Source: Halomonas sp. ALS9 | GTDB lineage: Bacteria; Pseudomonadota; Gammaproteobacteria; Pseudomonadales; Halomonadaceae | NCBI RefSeq assembly: GCF_001651035.1 | Contig: NZ_LXRG01000110.1 | Location: 1 to 64,000 of the forward strand | DNA: 64,000 nucleotides | Reading direction: 5' to 3' | Part shown: one piece after another, positions 18,311 to 25,982 of the stretch | Layout of the letters: the number at the start of each line of letters is the position of its first letter | How positions within the stretch are numbered: the stretch's first letter is position 1 | Position numbers and translations under genes: made by a program | The notes under the pieces: model-generated | What the model was told of the DNA's origin: nothing | What the model saw: only the letters and a program-made list of their open reading frames with translations | Database searches by the model: none

Positions 18311-18499
18311 CTAGAATTCGAAACGTTGTGCAATGCCCTTGGCGCTGGGCTTTACTTCAGTGCGGATCTCGATGACCTCTACCCGCGGCTTAATGTGGCT
18401 CGCGGCGCTTATGCCTAGCTGGAAAGCGCTGCCCACGCAAAAGGCCAGAACCGTAAACTTGATGACGTAGCGCCAATCTTGGGGTGTTGGGTTATGCAT
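18311..18499 (-). CDS. Small single-pass membrane protein
   Basis: 62 residues with one membrane helix (VIKFTVLAFCVGSAFQLGIS, about residues 11-31) and a basic C-terminal tail. The ATG at 18499 is chosen because it overlaps the stop of the DUF550-like gene (ATGCATAA), the coupling used throughout this operon; a start at 18520 is also open. Confidence 0.55.
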   Translation of the reverse strand: MHNPTPQDWRYVIKFTVLAFCVGSAFQLGISAASHIKPRVEVIEIRTEVKPSAKGIAQRFEF

Positions 18500-19022
18500 C
18501 GTCGCCACGATCCTCTTCAACGTGCTCGATGGCTTTATCGGTATCGGCTTTCAGCCAATCGGGCCAACTGCGCTTAATATTCTTTTCAATCTTTTGATGA
18601 ACAGCGCCCGCCACTTGATAAGGGTTATTGCCTGCTCGCCACGCACCATCCAGCGCCAGTAACACAACATCGACCCACTCTTCTAGCTCGCCGCCGGATT
18701 GCTCTACCTCGATCAGCTCTTTGCGTATGTGGTCAATAATCCCTTTGAGACGAGTACCAGGACCAAATCTCTCACTAGAAAACTCCATTTGACGTTTAAC
18801 TAAATTCGCTAGGTTCACGTTTTTACCGCCAAACTCTTCACCGGCATTCATCCACTCGAAGCACTTTTCGGCTTTCCAGTTATCGGGAAAAACTGCGTAC
18901 TTACCGTTTGGTGCACGACTTCTATCCATACCGCCTATTTGCTCTTGCTCGTGCTCTGAAACCTGTAGGCAGATAGGTTCTAAGCTGCTTTCGTGCCATT
19001 GGTCGCCAATTTTTACGCGCAT
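18492..19022 (-). CDS. DUF550/MazG-like dNTP pyrophosphohydrolase-type protein
   Basis: 176 residues. The C-terminal two thirds (IIDHIRKELIEVE, then EEWVDVVLLALDGAWRAG, then NIKRSWPDW) match the DUF550 phage family, all-alpha MazG-type proteins some of which hydrolyse dATP/dGTP to monophosphates. The ExxE (KELIEVE) and EEWxD acidic metal-binding positions are present. Such enzymes may tune nucleotide pools during phage replication. Confidence 0.6.
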   Translation of the reverse strand: MRVKIGDQWHESSLEPICLQVSEHEQEQIGGMDRSRAPNGKYAVFPDNWKAEKCFEWMNAGEEFGGKNVNLANLVKRQMEFSSERFGPGTRLKGIIDHIRKELIEVEQSGGELEEWVDVVLLALDGAWRAGNNPYQVAGAVHQKIEKNIKRSWPDWLKADTDKAIEHVEEDRGDDA

Positions 19023-19036
19023 GATTTACTCCTTTA

Positions 19037-21373
19037 TCAACAAAGCTCGGGCGGGAAGAACTCTTCTTCCTCGCTCAACGTGGATGGGGCCGGGGCGAAG
19101 AGTTCTCGGGCGGCTTTTCGGGCTGCGATAGCGTCTTGGTACTCCGCTTCGCGGTCGGCCTTATAAAAATCGGAGCTCTGCCACGCTTTGAAGCGTTCGA
19201 GCTGGGCTTTTAGCTCCGCTGGTGAAGGCTCGCGGGGCTGGATATCTGGCCCTTGCGTACAGTTAGTGACACGAGTCCAAGGGGACGCGGCTTCGCCGCC
19301 TCCCGAACACCCCTGCTCTTGATAACGTGCGGAGCTTGCGCGGCTGCGTACTTCCCACTTGTAAAAGCGGGTCAGGTATTCGTGTTCGTTGCCCCGGCCG
19401 TCGGAAACGACGATGCCGAAGGTGCCTAGCTTGCTTTCGCCGTGGCGGCCTTTGGCCTCTATGCCTTCGCGCACCTCGCCGGTGGCGTGGCTGAACTCGG
19501 GGCGTTCTAAATCCACGCGGGGCATCGTCCAGGGTTTAACCGGGCGCTGTTTGCGGGGCAGGTTGGGGCCGCCCATCAAGCGCAAGAACTGATCCCACTG
19601 GCCCGCGTTGGCCACTTTGCGAATTGCCGCCAGGCGGCCGGCGATGCGCTGGTCTGGCCGGGTGGCTTGCTCCCAGCTTTCCAGCTCATCGATGTGCTTT
19701 TCGTTCAGGCGGCGCACTTCGCGCCAAACGGTGACGCTGGGCAGGCCGACGAACTGAAACTGACGAATGCCCCACACCGCCGCCCAGGATTCAATGCGCG
19801 GGGCCACGCTGTTGAGGTCGTGGCCATAGCGGTCTTTGTGGTCATCCTTCACGGCATCGCGGGTGAACTGCTCGCCGTTGATGTTTTTCGAGATGTACTT
19901 GGCCACGTAGCCCGCTGCAGTACCGCGCTGGTAGTCGATCTTTTTCACCTTGAAGCGGGCAGTGGTTTTGCGGCCGTATCGGTCGAACAGCTCTTCGGGG
20001 GTGTCCGCTTCGGCGTGGCTGCGTAGGATTTCGTTAATGCGCTTGGCGTCTTCGCGCTTCATCCAAATCAACAGGTGCCAGTGGGGCGTGCCGTCGTGGT
20101 GGGGCTCGACCACGCGGATACCGTAAATGCCCAGGTTCTCGCGGGCTAATGCAGCGCGGGCACGTGCCCACACTTGCTGCAGGTGGGCCTGGGCTTCACG
20201 GGGCGTGGTGCCGTTGTACTTCGGGTTGCGCACGCTGTTTTCAGAGATCACCGGGTGGAAACGGCTGGGCGCGGTGATGGTGTAGAACATGCCCACGTGG
20301 CCCAGTCGGCGGGACTCCGCTTCGGTGTCGCTAATGCGCAGCATCAATTCAGCGCGGCGGTGGTCGGGGTTCGATAGGCCCAACTCGGCCAGCTCGGCCA
20401 GGGTGTAAACCTGACCTTCCTGGTTGATAGCTTCCAACGCTTCCAGCAGCGCTCGGTTGCGGTTCTTCTGGGAGCGGCGGCGTTCCAGTGTGACGTTGCT
20501 GCAGTAGATACCCGCGCGCTTGTGTACGCGGTGGGCTTCACGCTGCACCTGTTCCAACCGGCGGCCGCCCAGGCGGCGCAGCTGCCGACGCCACCAAACG
20601 GGGTCGGTGAGCTTGGCCAGCTGCACACCGCTTTTCAGCTTGAGGCTGGGCGGGTTGATGCCGTGCAGACGCGCCCGGTGGCGGGCGACTTCGAGCGCCA
20701 TTTCATTGACGACGGATAGGCTCATGACCGGCGCGCGGTGCCAGTTGAACACTGCCATCAATGGAATGACGCCCAGGGGCGGGCTTAACGGATTGCGGGA
20801 GTCGGCAATTTGCAGGGCGACTTCCCGCGCCTGGCCGGAAAGGGTGCGGGCCTTGGGCGTTTTCAGGTTGAGCGGGGGCGGCAACAGCCCCAGGCGTAGG
20901 CGGCGGTTATGCTGGGCGATGCCGCCGATCAGCTTGCTGCGTTCGCGCTCAATGGCCGTGGCCTGGGCGTCGGCGTGGTTGATGACTGCTTCATCGTCGT
21001 GGGTGACGTTCAGACCATGCAGCACCAGGTTCTTTTCCACGCTGGCCAACCACTGGCAGCCCTGCTGCAAGCCTTCGATGGTAGTGGGGGCGCGTTTAAC
21101 CAGCCCGTTAAAGCCGCGCTCCAGATCCTGGGCGATGGCAGGAAATCGGCGGTAAACGCTGGCCGGGTCGATCAGCTCGCGGGTGTTGCGGGCTAGCCAG
21201 CGGTTACCCGCCGCGTTGCCGTGGCGCGTAGCGACGTGAACGAAGCCCGCTGCTAACTGTTCGGCCAAGCTGGGGAGCTTATCGAAGAAGCCCTGGCGCC
21301 ACTCTGCGCAGCCCGGTTTGGTGCGTGTGCCCGGTGCGCCAAATGCCCGCGACTGTTCAACCGCCGACATCAC
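19037..21373 (-). CDS. A: Replication initiator, P2 gpA type
   Basis: A 778-residue rolling-circle replication endonuclease. It contains the metal-binding HUH motif as H431-W-H433 in DGTPHWHLLIW and the paired catalytic tyrosines Y489 and Y493 in YVAKY, as in P2 gpA, which nicks the origin inside its own gene and stays covalently joined to the 5' end. The N-terminal 300 residues and the C-terminal tail are less conserved. It overlaps the upstream small gene by 4 nt. Confidence 0.92.
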   Translation of the reverse strand: MMSAVEQSRAFGAPGTRTKPGCAEWRQGFFDKLPSLAEQLAAGFVHVATRHGNAAGNRWLARNTRELIDPASVYRRFPAIAQDLERGFNGLVKRAPTTIEGLQQGCQWLASVEKNLVLHGLNVTHDDEAVINHADAQATAIERERSKLIGGIAQHNRRLRLGLLPPPLNLKTPKARTLSGQAREVALQIADSRNPLSPPLGVIPLMAVFNWHRAPVMSLSVVNEMALEVARHRARLHGINPPSLKLKSGVQLAKLTDPVWWRRQLRRLGGRRLEQVQREAHRVHKRAGIYCSNVTLERRRSQKNRNRALLEALEAINQEGQVYTLAELAELGLSNPDHRRAELMLRISDTEAESRRLGHVGMFYTITAPSRFHPVISENSVRNPKYNGTTPREAQAHLQQVWARARAALARENLGIYGIRVVEPHHDGTPHWHLLIWMKREDAKRINEILRSHAEADTPEELFDRYGRKTTARFKVKKIDYQRGTAAGYVAKYISKNINGEQFTRDAVKDDHKDRYGHDLNSVAPRIESWAAVWGIRQFQFVGLPSVTVWREVRRLNEKHIDELESWEQATRPDQRIAGRLAAIRKVANAGQWDQFLRLMGGPNLPRKQRPVKPWTMPRVDLERPEFSHATGEVREGIEAKGRHGESKLGTFGIVVSDGRGNEHEYLTRFYKWEVRSRASSARYQEQGCSGGGEAASPWTRVTNCTQGPDIQPREPSPAELKAQLERFKAWQSSDFYKADREAEYQDAIAARKAARELFAPAPSTLSEEEEFFPPELC

Positions 21374-21588
21374 AGGGCCACCGCTGGCGTTTTGCGGAGT
21401 GTGGAAATAGCCACCTGGTGGTTTTTCAGCACGCGCTCCAGATCCATAAACTGCTGGCTCATTTTCTCCAGCTGGTGGCGTAGCTCTGCCGCGCCCAACT
21501 CGTGGCCAGCGGCTTCCAGGTCATTGGCCAGTTGTTCAAAGCGCAGCTTGGTGAGGAAGAGGCTGTCCACGGTGTTGGTGATTTTCAT
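21370..21588 (-). CDS. Small coiled-coil early protein
   Basis: 72 residues, almost entirely helical with heptad character (LTKLRFEQLANDLEAAGHEL, HQLEKMSQQFMDLERVL). It overlaps both neighbours by 4 nt (ATGA type). It is directly upstream of the replication initiator, so a replication accessory role is possible. No family recognised. Confidence 0.6.
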   Translation of the reverse strand: MKITNTVDSLFLTKLRFEQLANDLEAAGHELGAAELRHQLEKMSQQFMDLERVLKNHQVAISTLRKTPAVAL

Positions 21589-21995
21589 GCCACCCCCTTT
21601 TCGATCAGGCTTAGCCAGTGCAGTGCGGCCTTGGTGTTGCCTTCCGCCAGGGCTTGGCGGGCGTGGCTGGCCAGTTCACGGCTGGGGTGCTGGGCGCGGT
21701 TGCGCAGCTGGTCTTTCAGGCCGCTGGCGTAGTCGCTCATGCGGTGGATGGCGGCGCGGATCGCCTCGCGCTCCGGCTTGGCGAAGTGGTTAATCTGCTG
21801 GGTGGCATCGGCGGTTAGCCCGGCGCTTTTCAGCACTAGGCGGCGCTCCGGAAAGGGGAGATCTGCCCAGACGCTGATTAAGTCTTGATCCGCCGCACGG
21901 CTGTGCAGCTCGGCGCGGAGTTCGCCAAAGCCCGCCCGGTCGGTATGAACGCGGGGCGGTGCTTTGCGTGTGGGCAGTGGGGTCACGTTAGCCAT
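21585..21995 (-). CDS. Hypothetical early phage protein
   Basis: 136 residues, basic N terminus (TPLPTRKAPPRVHTDRAG) and a helical body; the C-terminal part ALAEGNTKAALHWLSLIEKG resembles a helical hairpin. Located in the replication operon between the Ogr-like activator and A. Function not recognised. Confidence 0.55.
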   Translation of the reverse strand: MANVTPLPTRKAPPRVHTDRAGFGELRAELHSRAADQDLISVWADLPFPERRLVLKSAGLTADATQQINHFAKPEREAIRAAIHRMSDYASGLKDQLRNRAQHPSRELASHARQALAEGNTKAALHWLSLIEKGVA

Positions 21996-22032
21996 GGTGG
22001 GCTCTCTCAGTAGTTCAGCTCAGTAATTCAGT

Positions 22033-22410
22033 TCAGTGCTCGAGGACGACGGGGCGGCGGGTATCGGCATCAACCACCTGGGCCAAGCCTGCGTCGCGGG
22101 CCTGCTGGATCATGCGGTCGAGGTCGCGGGCGGTGAACACCACCGGGCAGCCGTTGCGGGTGCGCAGTACCACTACATGGGCGGTGCTGGCGGTGAGGTC
22201 GATGGTTGCATCCAGGTTGACGCTATCCAGATCCGCAAAGGCTTGGATGGCGGCCACTTCGGCGGTGGTTTCACTGATGCCGTAGTCGTTCACCAGGGTG
22301 CCGATGGTGATGCGCAGCGCTTCGGCGCGGTTATCCCAGCGGTTTTGCCACAGCACTTCGGTGGCGATATCGAAGGGGGTTTTTGCGGTGTTAATGGGTG
22401 CGACGTTCAT
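22033..22410 (-). CDS. Hypothetical early phage protein
   Basis: 125 residues, acidic, alpha/beta: a helical first half (AFADLDSVNLDATIDL) then a strand-rich stretch (HVVVLRTRNGCPVVFT) and a helix. Its start overlaps the 3' end of the Ogr-like gene by 20 nt. No domain recognised. Confidence 0.55.
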   Translation of the reverse strand: MNVAPINTAKTPFDIATEVLWQNRWDNRAEALRITIGTLVNDYGISETTAEVAAIQAFADLDSVNLDATIDLTASTAHVVVLRTRNGCPVVFTARDLDRMIQQARDAGLAQVVDADTRRPVVLEH

Positions 22411-22738
22411 GGCGATTTCCTTTTGGTTTGGTGATCTCTTCTATGCCCAGACGCATCTGGCCTTCGGCTTCCAGGCGTATCTGCCGCTTCAACCAAGCCC
22501 CAAACTTGATGTTCACGTTGGGGTTCGGCTGGTAGCTGGGCACAAGCGTTTCGATAATTCCCAGGCTGGCCTTACAGCGAAACCCGCAGGCAAACTCATT
22601 GGTGCAGTGCAGATAGAGCTCGCGGTAGTCAGGTAGATGCGTCTTCGAAGTCCGCACCTTCATGTGGCTACCGCAGTGAGGGCAGTCGACGCGGAGTCGG
22701 CTAACCTCATGCATGGCTATCTCTGTGTTCTCAGTCAC
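22391..22738 (-). CDS. ogr: Ogr/Delta-like zinc-finger late transcription activator
   Basis: About 115 residues. CPHCGSHMKVRTSK, then ELYLHCTNEFACGFRC matches the Ogr/Delta family finger (CxxC ... CTNxxC). In P2 Ogr binds upstream of the four late promoters and contacts RNA polymerase alpha. The GTG start at 22738 is preferred because GGAGGA lies 5-6 nt upstream and it overlaps the preceding stop; an ATG at 22714 is also possible. In P2 ogr is next to D; here it sits in the early operon, so late activation would follow directly from early transcription. Confidence 0.82.
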   Translation of the reverse strand: MTENTEIAMHEVSRLRVDCPHCGSHMKVRTSKTHLPDYRELYLHCTNEFACGFRCKASLGIIETLVPSYQPNPNVNIKFGAWLKRQIRLEAEGQMRLGIEEITKPKGNRHERRTH

Positions 22739-22931
22739 TGCGTCCTCCGTTGACGGCGTAGAGCGCACGCCCTCGCCCGATCATTTTCTGGCCCCCGCCG
22801 CGAATGCCTCGGGAGACCAGATATTCCATTGCCGCTTCGTGTGAGTTGAGCCCTTCCTGTTCACACACGCGTTCGAGTACCTCCTCTAGCGCTGGATCTA
22901 TGTCGATGTCTGTCTTGCGGTCACGTCGCAT
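22731..22931 (-). CDS. Small ribbon-helix-helix-like protein
   Basis: 66 residues: a basic start, then DIDIDPALEEVLERVCEQEG followed by SHEAAMEYLVSRGIR, a pattern like the strand-helix-helix of Arc/CopG-type regulators. The ATG at 22931 has AAAGGTGA just before it. It overlaps the Ogr-like gene. A regulatory role is inferred only. Confidence 0.5.
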   Translation of the reverse strand: MRRDRKTDIDIDPALEEVLERVCEQEGLNSHEAAMEYLVSRGIRGGGQKMIGRGRALYAVNGGRSD

Positions 22932-22979
22932 CACTCACCTTTTGCAGGGGTGGAAGAAGGGGTGAAAGAGGGGGCAGTT

Positions 22980-23174
22980 TTACCCCGCACGTTGCCCCAC
23001 ACTTGGCATATCGCCGATGCCGACCAGTTCGCGGGCCTGGGTCATCATCATTTCGCGCATTAACGCGGCTTTGCTGATGCCGTACAGGTTGGCTAGGGCG
23101 GTTATCACCGCGTCTTCGTACTCATCCAGGTAAACGCTTTTCTTGGAGCGGAGGCGCTTAGTGTCCTGATACAT
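22980..23174 (-). CDS. Arc/CopG-like ribbon-helix-helix protein
   Basis: 64 residues. KKSVYLDEYEDAVITALANL, then GISKAALMREMMMTQAREL fits a ribbon-helix-helix fold: one strand with basic residues and two helices. GGAAA precedes the ATG. As an early, promoter-proximal DNA-binding protein it is a candidate Cox/Cro-like regulator opposing CI. Confidence 0.55.
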   Translation of the reverse strand: MYQDTKRLRSKKSVYLDEYEDAVITALANLYGISKAALMREMMMTQARELVGIGDMPSVGQRAG

Positions 23175-23208
23175 GAGGGGTTTCCTTATGCAGTGTGAGA
23201 AGCAACGG

Positions 23209-23415
23209 TTAATCGGCGGAAAGGGTTTCCTGGTCGTATTGGGCGATGCCGCGCAGCATGAGCATGCGAGCGGTGGCCGACATCGAACGCATTTCCAGCT
23301 GGGTGATGCGTTCCAGGTGGGTACGCTCGGCTTCGGTGAGGTAGGTCATGATTGGCGAGTTACACCCTTTGGGCGCATAAATCGGCTTTGGGGCAATGGT
23401 GTTAGCGGTGGCCAT
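23209..23415 (-). CDS. Small early phage protein
   Basis: 68 residues: an extended N terminus rich in Pro and Ala, then a helical part (LTEAERTHLERITQLEMRSMSATARMLMLRG in two helices) with ribbon-helix-helix-like character. GGAAG lies 8 nt before the ATG. First substantial gene of the leftward operon. Function unknown. Confidence 0.5.
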   Translation of the reverse strand: MATANTIAPKPIYAPKGCNSPIMTYLTEAERTHLERITQLEMRSMSATARMLMLRGIAQYDQETLSAD

Positions 23416-23461
23416 GGGTTAGGCTTCCTTAATGGAGTAAAAGACTTTCAAAGGGTCGGGT

Positions 23462-23527
23462 TTAGCGCAGCGGCAAGCCGCTGTTGACCTGGGCGGTAAT
23501 AGCTTTGTGAGTAGCAGGTGTGGCCAT
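23462..23527 (-). CDS. 21-residue leader-like small ORF
   Basis: ATG-to-TAA frame with GGGAG 8 nt upstream, coding MATPATHKAITAQVNSGL plus a short tail. It is the first possible reading frame of the leftward operon. It may be a real micropeptide, a leader, or chance. Confidence 0.3.
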   Translation of the reverse strand: MATPATHKAITAQVNSGLPLR

Positions 23528-23577
23528 GGCAGTGGCTCCCTTGCGGTGTGTTGTGAAGTAAAAGACATGACTAGAAT

Positions 23578-23626
23578 GGTTCATAAAAATGAACCTGTCA
23601 ATAAGGATGGTTCATTAAAATGTTCA
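23578..23626. promoter_or_regulatory. CI operator pair in the divergent early control region
   Basis: A perfect 18-bp palindrome, GGTTCAT-AAAA-ATGAACC (23578-23595), is followed at 23609-23626 by an imperfect copy (GGTTCAT-TAAA-ATGTTCA) that includes the ATG of cI. The spacing between centres is 31 bp, about three helical turns. This is the expected layout for operators through which the repressor blocks the leftward early promoter and regulates itself. Confidence 0.8.
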
Positions 23627-24285
23627 TTGGCGAGCGCTTAAAAGAAGAACGCGAACGACTTGGACTGAGTCAAACGGCTCTGGCCCTGATTGGTGGTGTC
23701 GGAAAAACGACTCAGATCAAATATGAGAAAGGCGCTAGTAGCCCTGATTCTTCTTACCTGTCGGCGGTTTCTGATGAAGGCGTTGATATCTTTTATGTGC
23801 TCAAAGGCCAACGTTCAGGAACAGCAACTGCCCAACCACTTGGGGTTCCGTTAAATGAACCAGGCCCAGATCTCTCTCCGGTGAAGATGTACGACATTGA
23901 AGCGGCTGCGGGCGCTGGCCGCAGCTTTGAAGGCGAGCCGATTAAAACCACGCTGTACTTTTCGACTGCTGAGCTTTCCGAGCAGGGACTAGATCCTGCG
24001 CAAGTGGTGGGCATTAAAGTGCGCGGCGATTCGATGGACGGCACTCTGGCCGATGGGGACTGGGTGCTGGTGGATCGCAGCAACCGCGACCCGAAACAGG
24101 AAGGGGTGTTTTTGCTGCTGGTGAGTGGCGAGCGCAGGATTAAACGGGTGCAGCGACTGGCGGGCGGGGCGTTGTACTTGATTAGCGATAACGACCATTA
24201 CCAGCCGGAGATGATCAAGCCGCAGGATATGCATGATGTGGAGATTCTTGGTCGCTGTGAAATTCGTATTGGGCGGGTCGTTTAA
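23620..24285 (+). CDS. cI: LexA/CI-like prophage repressor (XRE helix-turn-helix + S24 peptidase)
   Basis: 221 residues. The N-terminal XRE helix-turn-helix (residues 5-60, LKEERERLGLSQTALALIGG) is followed by a linker with Ala-Gly pairs (AAAGAG, about 96-100) suitable for cleavage, and by a S24 domain with S138 (RGDSMDGTL) and K175 (RRIKRVQ), the catalytic dyad of LexA, UmuD and lambda CI. The prophage should therefore be induced by RecA/SOS, unlike P2 with its non-cleavable C. The start codon lies within the second operator, suggesting autoregulation. Confidence 0.93.
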   Translation: MFIGERLKEERERLGLSQTALALIGGVGKTTQIKYEKGASSPDSSYLSAVSDEGVDIFYVLKGQRSGTATAQPLGVPLNEPGPDLSPVKMYDIEAAAGAGRSFEGEPIKTTLYFSTAELSEQGLDPAQVVGIKVRGDSMDGTLADGDWVLVDRSNRDPKQEGVFLLLVSGERRIKRVQRLAGGALYLISDNDHYQPEMIKPQDMHDVEILGRCEIRIGRVV

Positions 24286-24350
24286 CTGCAAAACCATGAA
24301 TACATAAAAGCAGCTTTAAGACTGCCAAAATTAAAACAGGGAGTTAGGGA

Positions 24351-24728
24351 ATGAAAAAAATTAGCATTATTGCAATGGCAGCCACCTTTGCCAGTGTGTT
24401 TTCGCTAACCGCCTTGGCGGAAGAAACACCCGAAGAGCTTATGGATGAAGCCCGAGGGCTCGTTTCTATTGGCTTTGATATGTCGGAATACAGCTCTTCT
24501 TCCAGTAACAGCGATGTGGCTCAATGCATGGATATGATGCAAGAGCATCAACCTCAGGCTGAAGAGTTACGCTCACGCATTGCTTCACTGCCTTACAGTG
24601 TTTCTAAATCAAACTTGGATATGGCTGCAATTGATTTACACCGCTGCTTATCCTGTGTGCCTGATGCTGTTTCCAGCTGCGAAGATGCTGAAACTTTGGT
24701 TGATACTGCTGGGCAATATTTGAATTAA
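24351..24728 (+). CDS. Secreted cysteine-containing cargo protein
   Basis: 125 residues with a clear Sec signal peptide (MKKISIIAMAATFASVFSL, cleavage after ALA at about 23) and a mature part with four Cys (QCMDMM, RCLSC, SCED), probably two periplasmic disulfides. No domain recognised. CAGGGAG lies upstream. It lies between cI and a decayed copy of the cI 3' end, so it looks like an inserted lysogenic-conversion gene. A second, unrelated secreted-protein gene closes the island at 29773. Confidence 0.7.
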   Translation: MKKISIIAMAATFASVFSLTALAEETPEELMDEARGLVSIGFDMSEYSSSSSNSDVAQCMDMMQEHQPQAEELRSRIASLPYSVSKSNLDMAAIDLHRCLSCVPDAVSSCEDAETLVDTAGQYLN

Positions 24729-24740
24729 TTCTGTTGGGGT

Positions 24741-24842
24741 AGCGATAACGACCACACCAGCCGGAAATTTTTAAGCCGAAGGATATTCATGATGTGGAGG
24801 ATTTTGGCGGTGTGAGATAGGGGCTGGGCGGGGTGTTTGATT
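24741..24842 (+). pseudogene. Decayed copy of the cI 3' end
   Basis: About 100 bp align to 24184-24286, the last third of the S24 domain and the cI stop: AGCGATAACGACCA, CAGCCGGA, AAGCCG, GGATAT, CATGATGTGGA and GGGCGGG are shared in order. The copy has several substitutions and small indels that destroy the frame. It is evidence that the preceding gene arrived by duplication or recombination at the cI end. Confidence 0.85.
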
Positions 24843-24904
24843 TAAAGATCAATTTGACGCGTTTAATTTATAAATAAATTTTCTAACTTTTGGTGGATAT
24901 TGTT

Positions 24905-25978
24905 ATGGCAAGAAAAATTGATGATGAGCCTATTTCGCCAGAAAAATTGGCTGCCGCTGAAAGCCAAATAGAGGAATTCTATAGGAGATATGATTATGAT
25001 ATTAGAGAGTTTCCTATAGAAGTTATTTTTAATAAGTGTACCGACTTTATTGAAGAAGACGTCACTGAATGGTTTGTGCCAAGTTATCAGAGAAAGCATG
25101 TATGGCCTGATAAATTGCAGAGCCAGTTTATTGAGTCTTTGCTTTTGAATCTTCCTATACCATATCTATATGTAAGCGATACGGGCGAAGAAAGCCTTAT
25201 TGAGATTGTTGATGGCAGTCAGCGTGTTAGAACAATAATTCGATTTATAAAAAATGATTTGAAATTGTCTGATATGAAAACTCTTACTAATTTAGAGGGT
25301 TTTACTTTTGGTGATTTTTCAAAACCTTCTCAGCGACGTTTTTTGAGAAAAACATTGCGCACTATCGAGCTTTTGTCGATGGACGAAGATTCTAGACGTG
25401 ATTTGTTTAACCGTTTAAATACCGGTGGGGTAAAACTGTCAGATTCAGAGAAACGTTATGGTATACGTGACGGACGTTTCTTTGAGCTTGTAAAGAGGCT
25501 AGCTAATGATCCACTATTTCATCAACTGTGTCCGCTTAGTAAAAGTAAGTCTGTACGGCGTGAGTATGATGAATTAGTGCTTAGATTTTTTGCTTACGCT
25601 AATGATAGGGAAAAGTTCGTTCACAATGTTGAGAAATTTTTAGATGAATATCTCGATGAAATGAATAGTTCTGAATTTAATTATGCAGAATATGAAGAGC
25701 AGTTCATGAAGGTTATGAGATTTGTTGATGAGAATTTTGATCATGGGTTTAGAAAAAATGAACGTAATACCTCAGTTCCGCGGATTAGGTTTGAAGCTTT
25801 AGCTGTGGGTGTTTTAGATGCGCTTAATGAAAAGCCTGATCTAAAGCTTTCATCAGCTGAGTGGGTATATGATTCTAAAGACCATTTTGTTGAATTAACT
25901 ACTTCTGATGCTAGTAACTCGCGCCCTAAGCTTTATGCGCGGATTGAGTATGTCAAAAATAATTTGCTACGAGCTTGA
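24905..25978 (+). CDS. DUF262 (ParB/Srx-fold) protein, putative defence NTPase
   Basis: 357 residues. The DUF262 motifs are clear: YQRKHVWP (61-68), VDGSQRVRT (102-110) and FNRLNTGGVKLSDSE (168-182). In GmrSD, SspE and BrxU this fold binds or hydrolyses NTP and senses modified DNA. The C-terminal HNH nuclease (DUF1524) of those proteins is absent, so an effector must be separate; the HEPN-like gene follows 4 nt after the stop. The ATG at 24905 follows GGTGG by 8 nt. Markedly AT-rich compared with the phage core, a sign of recent acquisition. Confidence 0.85.
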   Translation: MARKIDDEPISPEKLAAAESQIEEFYRRYDYDIREFPIEVIFNKCTDFIEEDVTEWFVPSYQRKHVWPDKLQSQFIESLLLNLPIPYLYVSDTGEESLIEIVDGSQRVRTIIRFIKNDLKLSDMKTLTNLEGFTFGDFSKPSQRRFLRKTLRTIELLSMDEDSRRDLFNRLNTGGVKLSDSEKRYGIRDGRFFELVKRLANDPLFHQLCPLSKSKSVRREYDELVLRFFAYANDREKFVHNVEKFLDEYLDEMNSSEFNYAEYEEQFMKVMRFVDENFDHGFRKNERNTSVPRIRFEALAVGVLDALNEKPDLKLSSAEWVYDSKDHFVELTTSDASNSRPKLYARIEYVKNNLLRA

Positions 25979-25982
25979 TTTT

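Noticed and set aside
20520..21155. 211-codon plus-strand frame opposite replication gene A
   Set aside because: Composition rich in Arg, Ser and Trp is that of antisense reading; gene A has the HUH and tyrosine motifs on the other strand.
24905..25978. Naming the DUF262 gene as GmrSD or SspE
   Set aside because: Those have a C-terminal DUF1524/HNH nuclease. This protein ends after the DUF262 region with no HNH motif, so only the DUF262 fold can be claimed.
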